32,242 nucleotides of DNA from CAYHZG01 sp964361105 (lineage in GTDB: Bacteria; Patescibacteriota; Minisyncoccia; 2-02-FULL-40-12), in the NCBI GenBank assembly GCA_964361105.1, contig CAYHZG010000004.1, forward strand, positions 1 through 32,242. The letters are read 5' to 3'. The translations under genes and the position numbers were made by a program. The notes beneath the pieces are model-generated. The model was not told the origin of the DNA, ran no database searches, and saw only the letters and a list, made by a program, of their open reading frames with translations. Position 1 is the first letter of the stretch; every line of letters starts with the position of its first letter. Shown one piece after another: positions 23,899 through 30,623 of the stretch.

Positions 23899-24429
23899 TC
23901 ATATTTTAGAAGTATCTATAGTTATCTGACCAGTGCAATTGGCAATTTTTTCTTCAATTTCTCCTTTTTGATTTCTTAGGCCGTAGGTGATTGAAGCGGT
24001 CAAAATGTAAGTACTGGCGCTCGGCTCTTTGTTTAAAGCCACGCCCACTTCTTTTTCGCCATTTGGAATCGGTAGCTGTTCAAATAAATTCGGGCCGACT
24101 GATAAGGCACTATCATCAGGACTTGATTTCCAAAAAATCTGCCTGATTTTGTCATCAACATTTTTATAAGTTATTTTAGCAGCCATTGTTTCATAAAGAT
24201 TGCTATTGATAAATTTGATGCTTCCGCTGATTTGACAGGTAGTTGAGGCAACAGACGTGTTTCCGCTCGGAGTCGGTGATTGAGTGGAAATAACCGTAGG
24301 AGCTGGGCTTTCAGATATGGTCGGATTTAAAGAAGTATTACTTGGCTTGTCGCGAAATACTTGGGCTAAAACAATCAAACCAATTCCAAGAATTAAAATG
24401 ATAATCCAGAAAATAACTCTGTTGGTCAT
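23899..24429 (-). CDS. Membrane-anchored protein with Ser/Thr/Pro-rich stalk
   Basis: Family not recognised. With the ATG at 24429 the protein has 176 residues: a TM anchor (about 5-24, WIIILILGIGLIVLAQVF), a stalk rich in Ser, Thr and Pro (29-64, SPAPTVISTQSPTPSGNTS), then a compact domain of about 110 residues with two cysteines (Cys65 and Cys165) placed to form a disulfide. The frame is open to a TTG at 24480, but that only adds a non-conserved KKRTKTYAEF-type extension. It is the first gene of the operon with the second anchor protein and the two TMTC-like proteins, 4 bp from the next gene. Its start codon lies at the edge of a long inverted repeat (24428-24575). Confidence 0.7.
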   Translation of the reverse strand: MTNRVIFWIIILILGIGLIVLAQVFRDKPSNTSLNPTISESPAPTVISTQSPTPSGNTSVASTTCQISGSIKFINSNLYETMAAKITYKNVDDKIRQIFWKSSPDDSALSVGPNLFEQLPIPNGEKEVGVALNKEPSASTYILTASITYGLRNQKGEIEEKIANCTGQITIDTSKI

Positions 24430-24575
24430 ACCCAGTAGTGAAAATTCAGCATATGTCTTAGTTCGTTTTTTTAAAAACAAGACATTGCTGAGAATTAACT
24501 AAATTTATTTTTAACTATACCCGGTAGTTATAACGACATAATTTAAAAACCTGCTGAATTTCTACTACTGGGCAT
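24428..24575 (-). promoter_or_regulatory. 24-bp inverted repeat that can mask the operon's first start codon
   Basis: The arms are 24428-24451 and 24552-24575. On the minus-strand transcript they pair over 24 positions with one mismatch and two G-U pairs. The near arm ends inside the ATG of the anchor-protein gene (24429). The 100-bp loop holds a third related copy of the core, ACTACCGGGTATAG (minus strand, about 24528-24515), itself flanked by TAACTA/TAGTTA. This may be an RNA structure that hides the start, an operator array or a recombination site pair. Which of these applies cannot be told from one sequence. Confidence 0.6.
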
Positions 24576-24614
24576 AATAAAATTCTATCGTAAAGATTCA
24601 GATATTTCAACAAA

Positions 24615-24642
24615 GCAAAACGCCCCATATGGGGCGTTTTGC
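24615..24642. terminator. Strong bidirectional Rho-independent terminator
   Basis: A 28-bp perfect palindrome with arms GCAAAACGCCCCAT and ATGGGGCGTTTTGC. The GC core is flanked by A-tract and T-tract, so it can terminate on both strands. It lies between the S-layer gene and the operon starting at 24429. Confidence 0.8.
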
Positions 24643-24666
24643 GATTCCCGGTTAATCCCTACGCAA

Positions 24667-24696
24667 GCCCCCACACTTATGCATAAGTGTGGGGGC
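24667..24696. repeat. 30-bp perfect palindrome without T-tract
   Basis: Arms are GCCCCCACACTTATG and CATAAGTGTGGGGGC, a perfect 15-bp stem without loop. Flanking TTAATCC (24652-24658) and GGATTAA (24699-24705) extend the symmetry after an asymmetric gap. It lies between two terminators but lacks a U-tract. It may be an mRNA 3'-end stabiliser, a protein-binding site or a member of a repeat family. Confidence 0.7.
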
Positions 24697-24703
24697 AAGG
24701 ATT

Positions 24704-24738
24704 AAACAAAAACTCCGCGAATTGCGGAGTTTTTGTTT
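24704..24738. terminator. Strong bidirectional Rho-independent terminator of the S-layer gene
   Basis: A 15-bp perfect stem (AAACAAAAACTCCGC and GCGGAGTTTTTGTTT) around a 5-nt loop, with A- and T-tracts on the outer side. It begins 55 bp after the stop of the S-layer-like gene and is its first terminator. Confidence 0.85.
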
Positions 24739-24792
24739 CTCTGATAATCGCGCGCAAGGACTAAGCGATATCAGGATATTTCTCACCAATCT

Positions 24793-27700
24793 TTAGAGCT
24801 TGTTGAGAATCGGGCCGTTCATCGGCAGTAATCTCCAGACACCGGCAGTATTGGTTACGTGATTGTCTTCGCTTGTCTTAGCTCCGTCAACATAAGCAAC
24901 CAAGACGTTGCCATCAGTGTCATTCAAGACAATCTGGAAGAAGTCGGACTTATCAAGGAAGTTGACGAATCCAACCTCAACTCTGAATGTCTTCTGGCCT
25001 CCGCCGGTAATCTCAACATCTTTCTCCCAGTCACTGAAGTTAATCGAAGCTCTTGGCGAAGTTGCCTGACCAGCAGTGATAGTTGCGCTGGCAAGCTGTT
25101 CTCCGGTTCCAACATCGTACAAGTTTGCAGTCATGTTCGAGCTGGTACCGCCTGATGCAACAATCTCAAACCTCAACTGGGCTGACGATGGGTCGTCAAA
25201 CAATATCTTTGAGTCAGACAAACCATGGGCCTTAATAGTGAACTTCAAGGCATCTTTGGTACCAACCGGTTCGCCAGCAGTCAAGGTTTCCTGAATGAAT
25301 TCAGGATAGACCCGATAGACATACTGGTTATTACCGGTCCGGTTAGCGATATTGGCGTTGGTGGCGCCGTCAATCACTACACCTGAACCTTCACCCACTG
25401 CTCTGAACTCATCGGCATTGCCGCCTGAAAAGTCAAGCGAGAAGTTGACCTCGGTTCCGTCAGTCGAAGTCAAGGCGTTTCCAGAACGCAAGGCCTTGGT
25501 CTTAATGTTGGCCTTAACAATTATGTCAACGCTTGAATCCTTTGGCACATAAGGCCGGTTGTCTCCAGTGAATCCGAATGATACGGAAGCATCAGAGTTA
25601 AGTGTTCCATTTGCGGTCAAAGTAGAACCGGCTTTATTGGTGTAGGTCAGTTTGACCTGGTCAATGTTAGCCGTTACATCAGCTGGAGTGTTGGCTCCGA
25701 CCTCACCCGCAATATTCAACCGCTCAATAAAGAATCCTTCATCCTGGGAACGAATTCTGAATCGGGCGAATTCCACGTCGTTCTGGCCCCAGTAGACCGA
25801 ACTTATAATCGGCGAGCCAGGAGCCACGGCCGTGGACATCGTTCCTGAAGACAGGACTCCGATTTCAACCGTTGGCGCAGTAGCGCCGTTCGGGTCAGCA
25901 TTGCCGGCATTAACCGTTTGAGAAGCAAAATCCAGGGCAGTTATATCTCCTGTCGCGTTTATGTCAAACGAGAAGAAGTCAGACACGCCTGAAGTTGGAT
26001 TTGCCGAAAGGTCGGTCTTAACCAAGAGTTTCTTGGTTGAACCAGCCGGAATCTGCCAGTTTAAGTTGTTGAAGATCATAGTTCCGGTCGTGGTGTTAAG
26101 GTTGTTGGTGTTTGGAGTGTCGTCAATCAACGCTCCGGTGTCACCGTCATACAGCTTAACTGCCGAAACCAATCCGCCGACAGTCAAACTCGAATCCGAG
26201 TTTGATGCAGCGCCGACATCATAACTATTGCCTGCGTCATCAACATAACCGGTCAAGGTTATGTCAGTGACTGTTAAGGCAGAAGCTAACGATGCAGCAA
26301 AAGTGAATCCAACCGCATCAACGCCTTTTTGTCCTTTAACATAGTTAATGCTGGCTGGCGAGTTTGACAAGCCAAGGGTCAACGAAGACGCTTGGAGAGT
26401 CAAATTATTTCCGAGAATTTCAGTGTTCGGGACAATGTCTGAATCATCAACTGCTGTGTTTGTACCGGCATATTTTAATACCGCTACATCACCAGAAGTT
26501 CCTGACAAGTCAGATTCGCCATAACCGTCAATCATTGCTTTTAAGATATCGGTAGCGGCTAATTCATCACCAGTAGTATTAGCGCCGGTATCAATGTCAG
26601 CCGTAATCTTAAAGTTTCTGGTTTGACCAGTTTTCAAGTCAAAGGTATCAGTGAAGGTATTAAAGGTACCATTCACCGCATCCGGACAACCATCGGCTCC
26701 AGCCGTGAAGTTGGTAGCGTCTTTGGGTCCGGCAACCACTTGACCGTTGTCTTCGTCAACGACTTTAACGTCGGTAACGTCGTCAAGATTAGCAATGGCG
26801 TTAAAAGCGCCGTTACCACCGATGTCCCAACAGAATCCAATTCTCATTTTCTTAACCTCAATGTTATTAGCTGCGGACATTGAGAACCTCAACATAACCT
26901 GGTCGGAAACTTTGGTTCCGATGTTAGTTGCGTTCGGACCGTTGAAACTAATGGTTAATACCCCGCCCTGTAAGGTCAGAGCGAAGGCCTCACCAGAAGT
27001 ATCCATCTCGGTAATAGTTGGCTTCATACCAAAGCTAAACTGATCACCGATGGCAGTTATGTCTGAAGCAACTTCAAAGTAGAATTTGACGGTTTCGTCT
27101 TTCTTTCCAGCCAAGTCAGCAAACATCTTAAAGATTTTGTTATCTCCTTTTTCAATCTTGAAGCCGGGTGTGCCGAAATCAAAGACGGCGTAATCGTCAT
27201 TAGTCATATAACCAGTGGCGACTTGAGCACTATTAACTTCCAATCTCAAGTTGGTGATATCGGTTGATTTAACCGTACCACCCTGAAGCATCTGGACCCG
27301 TCTGACCCAAGCTGCTTCGGTGTTGGCGGTAAGCTTAAATTCCGAAACCTGGGCGTTTTTCTGGCCCACTTTCGGGTTGCCGACTGAACCGGTTTTGTTC
27401 ATGGTAATTGTCCCGCCATCAGAACCGGCAACACTGAAATTATTACTGCTTATAGGAGTTCCGCTTACTGTCCCGGAAGCTAACTTAGCGCTGACTAACT
27501 GCCAGTAGTTTACGTTTCCGGCAGTGGCTGAATGGTCAGCCACTAACTGCAGGTCTTTAGTTCCATTTACGGCTACATTCAAGCTGATGAAAGTAACTCT
27601 TCCATCAGATGATGAAGGGGTCCGACCGTTAACTAAACGGCGAGCACCGTCATAAACGTAAAGGTTGTCGTAGTCATCTACGGCACCAGCGCCTTTTCTT

Positions 27701-28335
27701 TCAAAGGTTAATTCCTGAACTGTTCCAGAACCAGTGAATCGAACAGCCATCAAAGGAACTCCATAAGAATTCTTAGTAATGGTCTGGGCAGCTGGGTTAT
27801 TTGGAGCCAAACTGGCTACTACGTTGCCAGGAATGCCTGGAGGAGGCGGTTGACCCGGTGCACCGCCAGCTAAGCTATTGTATTTGGCTCTTGAAATAGA
27901 ACCAAAGTATCCTACTGCCGGGGAAACACCATTAGCTGCCTGCCAAGAAGCAACGGCTGACTTGGTTCTGGAACCATAGTAAGTGGTTTCATTGCCAGGA
28001 GAGCCGGCTCCGGAGGCAGAAACTGTGTATCCGGCGCCATTCAGATATCTCTGCAAACATCTCACATCCTCACCTGCTATGCCTAAAGACAAGCTTCGAG
28101 TAAAACTGCAAGCGCCGGTGCTTGGGGCCGGTGTTCCGGCTTGTAGAGCTTGTAGTTGAGCTTGAAGGCCAGCTATTGTTGACAAAAGCTGTTCAATAGT
28201 GTGGGCAGTGGAATGATCAGCAGAAGCTCCAAACGGCACTAAAGCTACTCCGGAAAGCACAATAATCGTTGCTGCCGAAGTAATTATAGACAAACCTTTT
28301 CTAAGGTTTGATTTTGTTTGTTTGGATATACTCAT
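24793..28335 (-). CDS. S-layer-like surface protein with N-terminal peptidoglycan-binding-like domain
   Basis: A 1180-residue exported protein, the largest in the window. A signal peptide (1-39, cleavage after GASA) is followed by a short coil (46-66, HTIEQLLSTIAGLQAQLQAL), a PG_binding_1-like domain (about 81-155, with GIAGEDVRCLQRYL, YYGSRTKSAVASWQ and GVSPAVGYFG) and a Pro-rich hinge (160-170). About 1000 residues of repeated Ig-like beta-sandwich sequence complete it. The segment is rich in Thr, Asp, Gly and Ala and nearly free of Cys after residue 93. This matches the presumed S-layer proteins of Parcubacteria. Codon use and G+C differ from the glycosyltransferases, as expected for a highly expressed gene. 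It has a strong promoter at 28808-28835, a long leader and two strong terminators. Confidence 0.85.
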   Translation of the reverse strand: MSISKQTKSNLRKGLSIITSAATIIVLSGVALVPFGASADHSTAHTIEQLLSTIAGLQAQLQALQAGTPAPSTGACSFTRSLSLGIAGEDVRCLQRYLNGAGYTVSASGAGSPGNETTYYGSRTKSAVASWQAANGVSPAVGYFGSISRAKYNSLAGGAPGQPPPPGIPGNVVASLAPNNPAAQTITKNSYGVPLMAVRFTGSGTVQELTFERKGAGAVDDYDNLYVYDGARRLVNGRTPSSSDGRVTFISLNVAVNGTKDLQLVADHSATAGNVNYWQLVSAKLASGTVSGTPISSNNFSVAGSDGGTITMNKTGSVGNPKVGQKNAQVSEFKLTANTEAAWVRRVQMLQGGTVKSTDITNLRLEVNSAQVATGYMTNDDYAVFDFGTPGFKIEKGDNKIFKMFADLAGKKDETVKFYFEVASDITAIGDQFSFGMKPTITEMDTSGEAFALTLQGGVLTISFNGPNATNIGTKVSDQVMLRFSMSAANNIEVKKMRIGFCWDIGGNGAFNAIANLDDVTDVKVVDEDNGQVVAGPKDATNFTAGADGCPDAVNGTFNTFTDTFDLKTGQTRNFKITADIDTGANTTGDELAATDILKAMIDGYGESDLSGTSGDVAVLKYAGTNTAVDDSDIVPNTEILGNNLTLQASSLTLGLSNSPASINYVKGQKGVDAVGFTFAASLASALTVTDITLTGYVDDAGNSYDVGAASNSDSSLTVGGLVSAVKLYDGDTGALIDDTPNTNNLNTTTGTMIFNNLNWQIPAGSTKKLLVKTDLSANPTSGVSDFFSFDINATGDITALDFASQTVNAGNADPNGATAPTVEIGVLSSGTMSTAVAPGSPIISSVYWGQNDVEFARFRIRSQDEGFFIERLNIAGEVGANTPADVTANIDQVKLTYTNKAGSTLTANGTLNSDASVSFGFTGDNRPYVPKDSSVDIIVKANIKTKALRSGNALTSTDGTEVNFSLDFSGGNADEFRAVGEGSGVVIDGATNANIANRTGNNQYVYRVYPEFIQETLTAGEPVGTKDALKFTIKAHGLSDSKILFDDPSSAQLRFEIVASGGTSSNMTANLYDVGTGEQLASATITAGQATSPRASINFSDWEKDVEITGGGQKTFRVEVGFVNFLDKSDFFQIVLNDTDGNVLVAYVDGAKTSEDNHVTNTAGVWRLLPMNGPILNKL

Positions 28336-28346
28336 TTTTTTTCTTG

Positions 28347-28378
28347 CCCCGTAGGGTCGCGAAGCGACTCCTTCGGGG
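28347..28378 (-). repeat. GC-rich hairpin next to the S-layer start codon
   Basis: CCCCG/CGGGG form the outer stem and GTCGC/GCGAC the inner one around a 3-nt loop. An upstream GGTCGC copy (28387-28382, minus strand) could pair with the same GCGACC, giving an alternative fold. It may control translation or mRNA stability. Confidence 0.5.
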
Positions 28379-28478
28379 TCTGCGACCTTCCGCTAAAGTT
28401 TTTACTTTCGTAAAAAATTTAGACGGATAGTTAATTTTTCACATAACCCGATAAATTTTTTCGACTAAATTTATGGGG

Positions 28479-28504
28479 TTATCAATTATCGCGATAATTG
28501 ATAA
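28479..28504. repeat. 26-bp perfect palindrome
   Basis: Centred on CAATTATCGCGATAATTG, it extends four bases further on each side with full symmetry. It overlaps the end of the neighbouring hairpin (28443-28482), so both cannot form at once. Confidence 0.6.
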
Positions 28505-28688
28505 ATTTTTTAATTTGTTTTATGCGATTTAGTTTTTTCAAGGGGTCCATCTTTTTTCGACCAGGACCAGCCAAATCGCTTCAACCTAAATTTCGACCTA
28601 ATTATTAAACCTGTGAATTAGCCCTAAAACATTTTATGTTCGGGCGACCAATTCGCTTTTGCGAATTGGTTTAGCCCATAAACGGGCT

Positions 28689-28766
28689 AACCCCCAGACC
28701 GAACGAGCGAGGTAGGGAAAATTAGGCTTCCCTGCTTGGGGCCTTCGCTCGCTTGGTATGGGGGTT
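28689..28766. repeat. Long imperfect inverted repeat
   Basis: AACCCCCA and TGGGGGTT (8 bp, perfect) close the structure. Inside, ACCGAACGAGCGAGG pairs with CCTTCGCTCGCTTGGT with few G-T pairs and one bulge, and AGGGAA/TTCCCT forms the tip. It has the size of a small palindromic mobile repeat, but no target duplication is visible. Confidence 0.6.
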
Positions 28767-28807
28767 AATAAAAATGCTATGCAGCATTTGATAAAACACA
28801 ATTGTCT

Positions 28808-28835
28808 ATATTAACAAATCAACGGCTTATGTCAA
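28808..28835 (-). promoter_or_regulatory. Sigma70-like promoter of the S-layer gene
   Basis: On the minus strand a consensus TTGACA (28835-28830) is followed by TAATAT at 16 bp (28813-28808). Start of transcription would be near 28801, giving a leader of about 466 nt. It is the best promoter I found in the window. Confidence 0.6.
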
Positions 28836-28844
28836 CCATAAGCC
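28824..28844. promoter_or_regulatory. Dyad (operator candidate) over the S-layer -35 box
   Basis: GGCTTATG, 5 bp and CATAAGCC form a perfect 8-bp inverted repeat that covers the TTGACA hexamer. It is located 5 bp from a DnaA box (28849). A bound repressor here would exclude RNA polymerase. Confidence 0.45.
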
Positions 28845-28848
28845 TTAC

Positions 28849-28987
28849 TTATCCACAACTTCCCTTATTTTATGGGGTTAGGAGGGGTGTGTAAAGGGTA
28901 GAATTGTGGATAAACCTCAATATTTGATTAGAGACCAGCTTTTATAGAGGTTTTCAGAGTTATCCACAGTTATCATAGTTATCATAT
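28849..28987. other. DnaA-box cluster, candidate replication origin or DnaA-controlled promoter
   Basis: Three perfect consensus DnaA boxes lie within 120 bp: TTATCCACA at 28849-28857, its complement TGTGGATAA at 28905-28913 and TTATCCACA at 28960-28968. The last is followed directly by two degenerate copies, TTATCATAG (28970-28978) and TTATCATAT (28979-28987), in the same orientation at 9 to 10-bp spacing, as in many bacterial oriC regions. The surroundings are A/T-rich and non-coding. No dnaA, dnaN or rpmH is in the window and gene direction does not switch here, so an origin is not proven. Confidence 0.6.
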
Positions 28988-29029
28988 TTCCAGCCAAATT
29001 TAATATTACAAAGTTTACGCACCTGATTA

Positions 29030-29054
29030 TGGCCACTTCTATTAAAACTGGCCA
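29030..29054 (-). terminator. Weak hairpin after the ComEA-like gene
   Basis: TGGCCA at 29030-29035 and 29049-29054 can pair around a 13-nt loop, 4 bp after the gene's stop. There is no clear T-tract, so it is at best a weak terminator. Confidence 0.3.
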
Positions 29055-29057
29055 ATA

Positions 29058-29582
29058 TTATTCTACCGTGATCTCATCTTTCATTTTCTCAAAATTAACA
29101 TCTCCAATACCCTTTATATTCTTAATATCTTCTATTTTCTTGAAAGGCCCATAAGTATTTCGGTAATCAATAATTCGTTTAGCAATAACTGGACCAACGC
29201 CTGTAATTTTTTCTAATTCACTGACATTTGCGGTGTTGATATTGATTTTATCTGACTGTTTAGGAGTGGATCCAAATGTAAGTGTTGGACTTGGGCTCGG
29301 CGTTGGCAAAATAGAGATCTGAGGAGTCGGAGTCGGCAAAAAAGTGCTTTTAGAGGGGGTGTTTTTAGGGGTTGTTTTTATTATATTTTGAACTAAAGGT
29401 ATTTGAATATTTTCTTGATAAGGTAGCCTAATTTTTTCTTGTTCTTTTTCAATTTTCTTTAACTCCCGGTTAATTAAAAAATTAGCCAGGAACTCCTGGC
29501 CGCGAACAAGCCCAAAAATAACAAAACCGGCGATTATTGCCACTATCAATGTACCAATCCAATGTTTTAAATTGATACTCAT
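29058..29582 (-). CDS. comEA: ComEA-like membrane-anchored helix-hairpin-helix DNA-binding protein
   Basis: A 174-residue protein with a TM anchor (8-27), a charged coil (39-55, RELKKIEKEQEK), a Thr/Pro/Ser-rich stalk (70-108, with TPTP and PSPSP) and a C-terminal HhH domain (115-171). The domain has INTANVSELEKITGVGPVIA and the second GIG hairpin in DIKNIKGIGDVNFEKMKDEI. ComEA proteins bind incoming double-stranded DNA outside the membrane during natural transformation. Here the HhH domain would sit in the cell wall space on a stalk longer than usual. ComEC is not in the window. It lies 12 bp after the upstream hydrolase gene. Start at 29582 (ATG) precedes the anchor directly. Confidence 0.88.
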   Translation of the reverse strand: MSINLKHWIGTLIVAIIAGFVIFGLVRGQEFLANFLINRELKKIEKEQEKIRLPYQENIQIPLVQNIIKTTPKNTPSKSTFLPTPTPQISILPTPSPSPTLTFGSTPKQSDKININTANVSELEKITGVGPVIAKRIIDYRNTYGPFKKIEDIKNIKGIGDVNFEKMKDEITVE

Positions 29583-29594
29583 TTAAAAAACCTA

Positions 29595-30623
29595 TTAAAA
29601 AATTTTGCTTTTGGCAAATTCCCAGAATCTCGGCTCATTGGCCTTTTCTTTAAGCCAGTACCACCACTCAACGCCCCAAAGATAAACTTCTTTGAAACCA
29701 GCTCGCCTGGCATAACCTATATTTCCTTTGAAACCCTCGAAATCCATTGAAACAAATTGCTCTTCCAAGGTTAAACGAGTAGTTACTTCTGGTCCCCAGG
29801 GTTCGGCTTGCAATTCGATTACAATTACTTTTTTGGGCTGGCCAAAGAGCTCGCCAGTAAAAATTTTTGAAACAAAGTCTTTGAATCTAAAGAAGGTCGA
29901 TGGTAAAGGATAGCGGAAATAGCCAAAAGGTTTCTTCCAGATTACTCGATACATTGTTGTGCCAAACACATCAGCTCGTTTTCTTGCATTAATCCAGATA
30001 CTAACCTCACCATTATCTGAAATAATAACTGGCCGACTATCTAAAGAGTGAACTAAGGCAATCTCCTTGTCTAAAAATTCAATATTTGTCTTAGGACAAA
30101 TTCCGAACCTCATCAAAAACGGCTCATTCTCAACTTGCCAGTATTTTATTGCTTCAACCTCTTTATATCTTAAAATTGTTTTCTCAATATACTCTAACAA
30201 CTTTTCATTTTTAACTTCTAAATTTTGATTTAAAGTCCAACTGGGTTCGTGACATTCAGGCCAACGCGGCAGGCGGCGGCCAACCGCTAAAATAATCTTG
30301 GCATTTCTTTTAACTGCTTCGTTTATCTGAAAATCTAAATCTCTAAAGTCAAACTTGCCTTCTTTTGGTTCCACTTCTGGCCAATAAGCAATAAGTCGAA
30401 TATTCTTTACTTTCAAATCGTCTAAAATTGCCAAATAGATCTCTTTCCAGTCCAGCCCCAGTTCAACGGCGTAAGGTTTGGAAAAAGTAACACCATAAAC
30501 CATCTGGTCTTGGGGCAATTCGTCAATAAAAAAATTCCAAATCCAAAGAAAAACATAGATAACCAAAATCAAAACCAGAAGATAAAGCAAAATTTGGAAG
30601 GCGAATTTTAAAATCTTAATCAT
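29595..30623 (-). CDS. Membrane-anchored glycoside hydrolase-like protein (clan GH-A TIM barrel)
   Basis: A 342-residue protein with an N-terminal membrane anchor (about 6-30, LLYLLVLILVIYVFLWIW) and a TIM barrel outside the membrane. IRLIAYWPEVEPKEGKFDF (75-93) resembles the cellulase or beta-galactosidase barrel start. YWQVENEPF (161-169) holds the likely acid/base Glu167, preceded by Asn as clan GH-A requires. VIVIELQAEPWG (266-277) ends strand seven with the likely nucleophile, Glu270 or Glu274. The substrate is unknown; it may trim the cell's own glycan or act on environmental polysaccharide. Its ATG overlaps the stop of the transporter gene (ATGA). Confidence 0.78.
   Translation of the reverse strand: MIKILKFAFQILLYLLVLILVIYVFLWIWNFFIDELPQDQMVYGVTFSKPYAVELGLDWKEIYLAILDDLKVKNIRLIAYWPEVEPKEGKFDFRDLDFQINEAVKRNAKIILAVGRRLPRWPECHEPSWTLNQNLEVKNEKLLEYIEKTILRYKEVEAIKYWQVENEPFLMRFGICPKTNIEFLDKEIALVHSLDSRPVIISDNGEVSIWINARKRADVFGTTMYRVIWKKPFGYFRYPLPSTFFRFKDFVSKIFTGELFGQPKKVIVIELQAEPWGPEVTTRLTLEEQFVSMDFEGFKGNIGYARRAGFKEVYLWGVEWWYWLKEKANEPRFWEFAKSKIF

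Larger units (their letters stand above)
28336..28807 (-). promoter_or_regulatory. Long structured 5' leader of the S-layer gene
   Basis: The roughly 470 nt between the predicted promoter and the ATG contain no credible ORF but a chain of inverted repeats. In transcription order they are: 28772-28789 (AAATGCT/AGCATTT), 28689-28766 (long), 28671-28690 (TTAGCCC/GGGCTAA), 28647-28670 (10-bp perfect), 28621-28645 (GCCC and AACAT stems), 28524-28579 (GCGATTT/AAATCGC and GGTCC/GGACC), 28479-28504 (26-bp palindrome), 28443-28482 (15 bp with one mismatch), 28399-28416 (TTTTTAC/GTAAAAA) and 28347-28378 (GC-rich). Some overlap and are mutually exclusive. The last hairpin ends 11 nt before the start codon. 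I do not recognise a known riboswitch or leader family. Confidence 0.6.

Noticed and set aside
24480..24502. Longer N-terminus for the anchor protein, starting at TTG 24480, with a pilin-like AEFSLLG stretch
   Set aside because: TTG start, no typical prepilin glycine-Phe-Thr-Leu-Leu-Glu motif, and the ATG at 24429 directly precedes the membrane anchor.
24859..27508. Many plus-strand open frames opposite the S-layer gene
   Set aside because: The minus-strand frame is continuous with signal peptide and domain; the others are complementary-strand artefacts of its composition.
28689..28766. Miniature inverted-repeat transposable element
   Set aside because: Ends form a hairpin, but no target-site duplication and no second copy is visible in the window. 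Kept only as an inverted repeat.
28336..28807. CRISPR array
   Set aside because: The hairpins differ in sequence and spacing. There are no identical direct repeats with unique spacers and no cas gene.
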